From positions 1-39,244 of the IMG/VR virus record IMGVR_UViG_3300037488_001249: a stretch of 39,244 nucleotides of DNA, one strand, 5' to 3'. The DNA comes from a virus. The notes beneath the pieces were generated by a model. It was not told where the DNA came from. It worked only from the letters and a program-made list of their open reading frames with translations, and ran no database searches. The translations under genes and the position numbers were made by a program. Shown one piece after another: positions 33,975 through 39,244 of this stretch (the stretch's first letter is position 1; every line of letters starts with the position of its first letter).

Positions 33975-34554
33975 TGCGATGCTCCTCAAGAAGTTCAATG
34001 GCCTCACGGATGATCATAACCAGCGTATCATACTCAGCTACTTCAGTGGATACTGTACGTCCATATTCTTCACACTCAGATACAATATCCATAAGATGGT
34101 GATTACCCATACGAAGTTCTTTAATGATATATGCTACTACGGCGAGAAAGTCTGCCACTTTAATGATAGCTCCCTCGAGATCATTTTCTTTTGCATCTTC
34201 CCAGTCACTAAAAACTTCTAATCCGGGGTTGCCAAAGGGCAACATTAATTTTAACATAAAATCATTAGCTGCTTTAGCTATTTCTAGGCGTAAAGATGGA
34301 TTAGCGTATTTAAATGAACGTTGAAAATCTCCAGTTAAAGACTCATCTAAATCGTGTGCTACGGCACGTCCAAGAAGTGTGCCCATTAATACCGGCGTTC
34401 CCATACGGCGACCTATGATCAATGCATAAAGTGCTACGTAGAAACTATGTTCCGCAACCGTCTCCCTTGCAATCACAGGACGACTCGAGTAACGAAAAAC
34501 ATGACTGGCACGCTGAAGGTTCCCACAGAGGAGGGCTTCTGTAAATGCTTTCAT
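33964..34554 (-). CDS. HD-domain 5'-deoxynucleotidase (YfbR/DatZ-like)
   Basis: 196 residues, close to E. coli YfbR (199). HD metal ligands: His36 (VAEHSF), His67-Asp68 (AHDLDE) and Asp135 (KVADFL). Also YfbR-like are FRYSSRP at 20-26 near the substrate phosphate and ESLTGDFQRSFKY at 71-83. YfbR hydrolyses dNMPs to deoxynucleosides; the DatZ branch of this fold in 2-aminoadenine phages destroys dATP. Sequence alone does not choose between them. The start ATG overlaps the deoxyribosyltransferase stop (ATGA), so the two are probably made in equal amounts and linked in function: one releases deoxynucleosides, the other exchanges their bases. Confidence 0.82.
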   Translation of the reverse strand: MKAFTEALLCGNLQRASHVFRYSSRPVIARETVAEHSFYVALYALIIGRRMGTPVLMGTLLGRAVAHDLDESLTGDFQRSFKYANPSLRLEIAKAANDFMLKLMLPFGNPGLEVFSDWEDAKENDLEGAIIKVADFLAVVAYIIKELRMGNHHLMDIVSECEEYGRTVSTEVAEYDTLVMIIREAIELLEEHRNGD

Positions 34555-34994
34555 TCAATGGCTCCTTCATATTCATATCTGATTCTTTCAAGATCTGATT
34601 TGGATTCAATACTATAGAGTATTCGATTGAGTTCAGAGGTGGATCGGATGACAATCGTACCTGACTCAGCGAGCATAAGATTAAATGGTTTATCTCCAAG
34701 AGTTTCTGCAAAATAGATGATTGACTTACCGGATCTATATGCATATCCGCATTCGAAGATAGTTCCAACGTCTTTATGATCCGTGACTGCCACGAGAAAG
34801 TCAGCGGCGCAAATGTGAGTAAGATTTTGAGTAAAGGCGACCCGTCTTCGGTCCTTTGAATCATTTGGGCGTACCTCTAATTCATGTTTAGGTGAAAATA
34901 TCTGATGCCGGGATACCTTGAGAACTGCATGCACACGCTCATGAATATCAGCCTGTTCTGTACTAAACCACGGGGCTGCGTAGTATATCTTCAC
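34551..34994 (-). CDS. Nucleoside 2-deoxyribosyltransferase
   Basis: 147 residues from a GTG at 34994 preceded by GGAAGGAAG. This start gives the canonical N-terminus MKIYYAAPWFSTEQ; it overlaps the primase-helicase end by 32 bp. Family motifs: beta1 Y-Y-A-A-P-W-F, AADFLVAVTDHKDVGTIFE with Asp72, Asp75, GT 77-78 and the catalytic Glu81 (E-x-G-x-A), then GKSIIYFAETLGDKPFNLML. The enzyme transfers 2-deoxyribose between purine or pyrimidine bases. In this operon it could recycle deoxyribose or build unusual deoxynucleosides. Confidence 0.85.
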   Translation of the reverse strand: MKIYYAAPWFSTEQADIHERVHAVLKVSRHQIFSPKHELEVRPNDSKDRRRVAFTQNLTHICAADFLVAVTDHKDVGTIFECGYAYRSGKSIIYFAETLGDKPFNLMLAESGTIVIRSTSELNRILYSIESKSDLERIRYEYEGAIE

Positions 34995-37821
34995 CTTTAA
35001 CTTCCTTCCACCAGTCGGGGTTTTTAATTGCTCTGATACGTGTTTTACGAAGCCACTTAATGAATGGTTCTCGTTTAGTCCACCAACTATGCTCAGCACG
35101 TATGGCTCTTAATGATACTAACTTATTTCGGACGTCTTTAGCAAGCTGCCAGTCTATGTCCAAGCTTGCCTCGATACCTTTTACGGAAATTTTAGGGACT
35201 TCCAACAAATCACCGATCCATTGATTGGATCTCTGCTTGTAACTAGCGAAGAGATTTTCAAGCTCCCGTTCGGATAGCAGTGACGATCTCTCGAACTGTA
35301 GAGCAGAGTAGACGTCGTAGGCCATCGCGTCACTATCGTATAAGTATTGGAGGAAACCGACAGCATAGCTTGCACAGGCTGCGGTAACACGTATACATTC
35401 TCCCGTATCATCCGTTGAAAACACTCGGCCGGCAACGGCCACAGCCACTTTTGCAATTTTTTCCCTCGCATTCTCCGCTTGGATTAACGGAATTGAATGA
35501 TGATATTTCTTACCTAATGCGACAGACGCTTCAAGAATAATATGAGTTGCTTCGTCAGTGAATTGAATTTGACTAGGTTTTCTAGACCAAATCCATAAGA
35601 TTAAATCACGGCAAGCTTGCTGCAATTCTGGGCGTGATTCAACCTCAATACCTCGTCCCGCATTAATAACTTCAGAGTCAACTTCATCTGATGCAATTAC
35701 AATGACGTAGTCGAATCTGGCGATGTCTTCTTTTCGCTCAGCCATAGTGAGTACTGACTCGACACCGTGTTCAAACTCTCTAATCCCCCGTCCGTCTGCA
35801 GGATTAGCATTCCAGATAGTGCGTGTTCTAGCCATAGTACGTTCCGTAACAATCTTAAAGACTTCTGCGACACCTTCGGATCTAACCCTCGACATTCTAG
35901 ATAGTGTGTCTCCCGCGACAGCACTAGCTTCGTCAATGATGACCAGGCGTCGATCATTCCGTGGAATAAATCCCCAAGTAACTGCCCACGATTTTCTGGC
36001 TCCCAACTGCTGGACACCTCCAATGAGTCCAGCAAAAGTACAATTTTCTCCTGATGCCACTTCTCCAACTCCGAAATACCTCGACAATCTTTCAGTAACA
36101 TATCCTTTACCTGTTCGAGTATCACCCATGACAAGGACGTCCAACCACCCCCGCTTAATAGATTCGTTGTTGAAATTAAATCCAAGGGCGGAGTGGAATA
36201 CAAGATCAACTGCCTGATGGAGAGCTCGTCGCTTATAGATTTTGGTAATTCCGATAGCGCAGTATTCATAGAAATCGTCGAGGAAATTATGGATGCTGGT
36301 GAGGGAATTACCGGATGGAAAGATCCGTCGTAATTCATTTTTTCTATCCTCAGTTAAAATGAATCGATCTAGTTGGTCAGCAGCATATTCGTGATCAACA
36401 ATAAGAAACACAGCGTGCTGAGTATCTGGATCAGGATAGATATAGCCCCTAAACACATACGTAGCATTCGCATCCAAATTATAGGTTTGAGCCAATGCTG
36501 TACGCATGACATATTTAAACTCGCAGTCATCAGATACTTCCTCTATTGGAGCGACTAATTTTAATTCCTCCATGTTAACTGATTCTAATACATCAATACG
36601 TACATTACATCGTCCATTACATTTAGCCCACTCTTTGATATGAGAATGTAATTGACCTTCAGTACAATTAGTGAGCCCTAAAGTTCGCTCATCATGGAGG
36701 TCGATATTTAGTACTGTAACATACGGCTCAGGTCCGGAACATACGGAACATTTGCGTTCCGGTTTAGTCATGCATGTTAATTTAACACGCTTAGGTACAA
36801 TGTAAGGCTGCACATCCTTACCTGCAACGTGCGCCTTAAATTGGATTGGTACGCCTCTCATGAGGGAGTGCGCCGCGTCCTGTAGTTTGATCTCCTTAAA
36901 TAATTTTTTCTGGACCACTTGTGGTGTAGTAACGATTATCTGCCCGGAATCTACTATAGCACGTAGTCCTTCGATAGTGCCTTGATGACGAATAATATAG
37001 TCCGTTAAATCTATCCCAGGTGTTTCATACCGAGCGATTTTAAGGGTGCGGGCTTTGGATGTTAAACTGGCTGCGATACGTTGGCTTCCATCCCAACCAG
37101 GTTGATCATTATCGAGAAGTACTATAACACTATGGTCCTCAAGATAATTACTAAATTCCTCGTTCCAATAGCCCGCACCACCGGTACTGCAAATGCAATT
37201 AAGGCCACACTGACGGCCGAGAAGTGTATCTAATTCACCTTCTGTGACTATTACTTCTGGACCATTCAATGCGTTTATGGGAAATAGTGCTGACCGTCCA
37301 TAACCTTCAGCATAACTGATCATTTTGGCTTCGGATTTTCTAGTGATATCATACCGACGCACATTGATGACCATACCAAACTCATTCTCCACAGGGATTG
37401 TCAGTCTCGCCCCGTCAAAGCCGAGTTTGTAGTACTGAATAGTCTCGACGGTTAGGCCACGTTCTTGCAGTAACCATTTCTGTACTATAGGGGTAGCCAT
37501 TAATGTTCTATGCCATTCCAATGCAGTTTCAATAGGCACTGTAGGACGTACATACTTAGAATAAATTTCCTTCATAGCATGTTGGAAAGGAACTTGATGC
37601 TTCTTAACGTAAAATCCAATAAAAGAAGTTCCACGACCGTCACACTCACCACTGTGACAATAATATTCTCCTAGTGCGTCAATATTAATAGATAATGACG
37701 GATTTAAGTCGTCGTGAAATGGACATATTACATTCTGACCTGGAATATAATTATCCAATTCGGACTTATAAAATTCCTCTACATTCACATGACTATGAAG
37801 ATACGCCTGCAGTGTCTGCAT
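34963..37821 (-). CDS. DnaG-type primase fused to MCM-like AAA+ replicative helicase
   Basis: 952 residues. Residues 1-70: zinc ribbon with Cys33, His36, Cys55, Cys60 (CPFHDD, YYCHSGEC). Residues ~100-290: Toprim primase core with Glu194 (VTEGELDTLLG) and Asp237/239 (IVLLDNDQPGWDG). Residues ~300-430: middle region with several Cys (CMTKPERKCSVC, CNGRC), position of an MCM N-terminal OB/zinc domain. Residues ~525-715: AAA+ with GDTRTGKG (566-573), VASGENCTFAGLIGGV, Walker B VIIDEA (627-632), sensor WNANPADGRG (N673) and an ARFD arginine-finger motif (R702), the MCM order. A winged-helix-like C-terminus follows. Phage primase-helicases usually use DnaB or SF3 motors instead. ATG three bases after the previous stop. 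Confidence 0.85.
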   Translation of the reverse strand: MQTLQAYLHSHVNVEEFYKSELDNYIPGQNVICPFHDDLNPSLSINIDALGEYYCHSGECDGRGTSFIGFYVKKHQVPFQHAMKEIYSKYVRPTVPIETALEWHRTLMATPIVQKWLLQERGLTVETIQYYKLGFDGARLTIPVENEFGMVINVRRYDITRKSEAKMISYAEGYGRSALFPINALNGPEVIVTEGELDTLLGRQCGLNCICSTGGAGYWNEEFSNYLEDHSVIVLLDNDQPGWDGSQRIAASLTSKARTLKIARYETPGIDLTDYIIRHQGTIEGLRAIVDSGQIIVTTPQVVQKKLFKEIKLQDAAHSLMRGVPIQFKAHVAGKDVQPYIVPKRVKLTCMTKPERKCSVCSGPEPYVTVLNIDLHDERTLGLTNCTEGQLHSHIKEWAKCNGRCNVRIDVLESVNMEELKLVAPIEEVSDDCEFKYVMRTALAQTYNLDANATYVFRGYIYPDPDTQHAVFLIVDHEYAADQLDRFILTEDRKNELRRIFPSGNSLTSIHNFLDDFYEYCAIGITKIYKRRALHQAVDLVFHSALGFNFNNESIKRGWLDVLVMGDTRTGKGYVTERLSRYFGVGEVASGENCTFAGLIGGVQQLGARKSWAVTWGFIPRNDRRLVIIDEASAVAGDTLSRMSRVRSEGVAEVFKIVTERTMARTRTIWNANPADGRGIREFEHGVESVLTMAERKEDIARFDYVIVIASDEVDSEVINAGRGIEVESRPELQQACRDLILWIWSRKPSQIQFTDEATHIILEASVALGKKYHHSIPLIQAENAREKIAKVAVAVAGRVFSTDDTGECIRVTAACASYAVGFLQYLYDSDAMAYDVYSALQFERSSLLSERELENLFASYKQRSNQWIGDLLEVPKISVKGIEASLDIDWQLAKDVRNKLVSLRAIRAEHSWWTKREPFIKWLRKTRIRAIKNPDWWKEVKGEDILRSPVV

Positions 37822-37823
37822 AA

Positions 37824-38330
37824 TTACCAGCCTGTGTTACGTTTGTCCGTACCTACAGGGCTATCTACTGGACTACCACTAGCTATCCATGCGGGATGAG
37901 ACTCATGAATTAATCTGACTACAGTTAGATTCATGAAATCTCCACTATTCTTAACCCTTCCAATAAAAACACGTAACGGCATAAGACCTACAGCATCACG
38001 AGCCTCCTCCATTCCAGAAGGCTGTCCTAATCCTAATCGCCGGCACGCTAACTTAAAGTATCCCATTGATCGCATATCAGGCTGACCCTGCGCATCAGTA
38101 AAACGTAAGTCATAAGAGCGTACAGGCATGCCCTGGTATTCACCATCAAGGATGACACAATCGAGTTGAATATGAATACGATCAGAAGACTGAGCCTTTT
38201 TAATTTCAGCAGTATTAATCAACATAACATATTCATTATCAGGAATAGCGAATCCGCCCTTATCATTAACCTCTACGCGCTTCATAGACTCATCAAGATT
38301 ACCAAGCATACCCAACAATTCGTCACTCAT
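37824..38330 (-). CDS. ssDNA-binding-like protein (DUF669-type, putative)
   Basis: 168 residues, start TAATG-coupled to the ATPase gene. Beta-barrel-like pattern: EYVMLINTAEIKKAQ, IHIQLDCVILDGEYQGMPV, then a helical MRSMGYFKLACRRLGL and strands LRVFIGRVK, ending in a disordered polar tail (about 150-168). The phrase 'strand... G.YKG..V...Y.L' and the pairing with a Sak4-like ATPase match DUF669/SSB-like phage proteins. Binding of single-stranded DNA is inferred. The tail lacks the acidic tip of bacterial SSB. Confidence 0.55.
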   Translation of the reverse strand: MSDELLGMLGNLDESMKRVEVNDKGGFAIPDNEYVMLINTAEIKKAQSSDRIHIQLDCVILDGEYQGMPVRSYDLRFTDAQGQPDMRSMGYFKLACRRLGLGQPSGMEEARDAVGLMPLRVFIGRVKNSGDFMNLTVVRLIHESHPAWIASGSPVDSPVGTDKRNTGW

Positions 38331-39085
38331 TAGATTCTCTCTTTCATTGCTAATTCGATTGATCTGGCCTGTGTGATGGCATCCATAATACCTGCATAGG
38401 AGACGTCGTCAATCGCATCTGGCATGTTACTCTGTCTTGCACCGGATTCATACTCAAGTGTCGGCTTACAATAAATTCGCCTCACCGCCCTTTCAGGAAT
38501 ATCGTTATCGGAACTTAGGTAGAATTCAAAATCTACCAGTGGAAGGAGAACTCGACGTGCCTGATTAGTTAGATTGGGCACTATCTTCGACTTCTTAATC
38601 CCACGAATAGTGGCTTCGATCTCCTTATGATGAGCGATAAATACTACACCATATCCTTCAGATGTAAGATATCGCATACCATTTTGAAATTCATCGCGCA
38701 CCATCGCCCATCCTTTACCCCAATCCTCCTCTGATGGGTGTTGAATATTACGAGTTAAGCAAATATGATTCTCGCAAGCCATGTAGAGTAAGTCAATAGT
38801 ATCAATCACGATAGTTTTAAATCGTTCTTTAGCCTGAGGCATTCGTAACTGTTTTACTAAATCTTTAAAGTCAATCCAAGTTGCACACGGTTTGCGTACC
38901 ACACTGACAAATCGCTGACCAGCTTCAGTTGCGATAAAGAATGCATCTGGAAAGGTGGCCGCTAATGTTGTTTTACCAATCTTCGGTGGCCCATAAATTA
39001 ATACGAACATCTGGCTAAGATCAGTTACGATAGGTTCCGGCTCCGTGGGGAGCGTGAACTCGTCACCACTCTTCTGAGTCTGCAT
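38330..39085 (-). CDS. Sak4-like RecA-fold ATPase (AAA_24 family)
   Basis: 251 residues from the ATG at 39085, chosen over the TTG two codons upstream because GAGGAG lies seven bases before it. Walker A GPPKIGKTT (32-40), then FFIATEAGQR, Walker B TIVIDTIDLL (91-100), and YGVVFIAHHKE with the sensor Gln/His position, the pattern of phage AAA_24/Sak4 recombinases that anneal ssDNA with an SSB partner. The next gene downstream is an SSB-like protein, which supports this. It overlaps the nuclease gene upstream by 23 bp. Confidence 0.8.
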   Translation of the reverse strand: MQTQKSGDEFTLPTEPEPIVTDLSQMFVLIYGPPKIGKTTLAATFPDAFFIATEAGQRFVSVVRKPCATWIDFKDLVKQLRMPQAKERFKTIVIDTIDLLYMACENHICLTRNIQHPSEEDWGKGWAMVRDEFQNGMRYLTSEGYGVVFIAHHKEIEATIRGIKKSKIVPNLTNQARRVLLPLVDFEFYLSSDNDIPERAVRRIYCKPTLEYESGARQSNMPDAIDDVSYAGIMDAITQARSIELAMKERI

Positions 39086-39244
39086 TTGCAAGCTCCTCGT
39101 GAGATTCGACCTTAAGACGGAAATTTACAGTATCATCTACCACACCAGATCCGCAGATAGAAAGGAATTGACACCCACTGTAAATACTACAGGGCGCCAT
39201 ATTTTTACGCCACGCATCAGTTTTATACGTACGTAGTAAGTCAT
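39063..39244 (-). CDS. C-terminus of a RecB/Cas4-like PD-(D/E)XK nuclease (runs off the right edge)
   Basis: The last 59 codons and a TGA stop at 39065-39063; the frame is open to the window edge. The fragment includes DAWRKNMAPCSIYSGCQF followed by LSIC: W-x-x-N-x3-C-x2-Y-x2-C-x-F-x3-C, the cysteine cluster that ends many phage RecB/Cas4-like nucleases and in some holds an Fe-S cluster. Catalytic residues would lie beyond the edge. Position before Sak4 and SSB-like genes fits a recombination exonuclease. Confidence 0.6.
   Translation of the reverse strand, partial: DLLRTYKTDAWRKNMAPCSIYSGCQFLSICGSGVVDDTVNFRLKVESHEELANADSEEW

Noticed and set aside
33964-34554. Calling the HD protein DatZ and the phage a 2-aminoadenine (Z) genome
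   Set aside because: DatZ and YfbR share the HD fold and ligands, and no PurZ or MazZ is visible in the window. The family is stated, but the Z-genome assignment is left open.
35697-36338. Long minus-strand frame of 213 codons and a plus-strand frame of 164 codons (35723-36217)
   Set aside because: Both lie wholly inside the primase-MCM gene, whose motifs are in another frame. They have no RBS and no recognisable protein features.
1-39244. CRISPR arrays, tRNA genes, integrase/att sites, insertion sequences
   Set aside because: No regular repeat-spacer array, cloverleaf, recombinase motif or transposase was seen. Very dense coding leaves little room for them.

Overview
This window looks like part of a lytic, short-tailed (podovirus-like) phage genome from an uncultured or unfamiliar host. 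Genes are packed with 1-50 bp overlaps. There is no integrase, repressor, rRNA or tRNA. A complete packaging/head/tail/ejection series lies on the plus strand (323-30144), facing a replication and nucleotide-metabolism operon on the minus strand (39244-30189). The two arms converge on a hairpin terminator at 30146-30182. Many genes have strong AAGGAGG ribosome-binding sites, which argues against a Bacteroidota host. The host is otherwise unidentified. The virion assignment rests on gene order plus recognisable proteins, not on database searches.

Layout. 1-123 (minus): start of a gene running off the left edge. 124-322: divergent control region with a near-consensus sigma70 promoter and repeated 15-bp boxes. 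323-9134: small membrane protein, putative small terminase, large terminase, portal, scaffold, decoration candidate, major capsid protein and another structural protein, closed by a hairpin. 9192-12588: an unusual group of three consecutive proteins with signal peptides, the third a subtilisin-family (S8) protease with an intact catalytic triad, followed by a one-TM protein. 12593-17995: head-tail adaptor, tail protein and two tandem beta-helix tailspikes sharing an N-terminal anchor motif. 18006-30144: a 154-aa protein, a 520-aa glycine/alanine-rich protein, and two giant proteins (1674 and 1570 aa), probably the internal ejection proteins, with a GroES-type co-chaperonin gene between the two giants.

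The minus-strand operon reads, in transcription order: C-terminus of a RecB/Cas4-like nuclease, Sak4-like RecA-fold ATPase, ssDNA-binding-like protein, DnaG-type primase fused to an MCM-like AAA+ helicase, nucleoside 2-deoxyribosyltransferase, HD-domain 5'-deoxynucleotidase (YfbR/DatZ-like), divergent ThyX-like protein, family A DNA polymerase, exported Fn3-like protein, RuvC-like resolvase and a DUF1599-like protein. Primase-helicase, polymerase, SSB-like protein, recombinase and resolvase make a near-complete replisome. The deoxyribosyltransferase, nucleotidase, ThyX-like and DUF1599-like genes next to the polymerase suggest nucleotide-pool remodelling, possibly for non-canonical DNA bases.

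The least expected signals are the primase-MCM fusion, the nucleotide cassette, the exported subtilase module, the co-chaperonin inside the ejection-protein genes, and two GC-rich palindromic patches of about 115-120 bp (18653-18772 and 32946-33060). Each patch is read through in frame inside an otherwise AT-rich gene.
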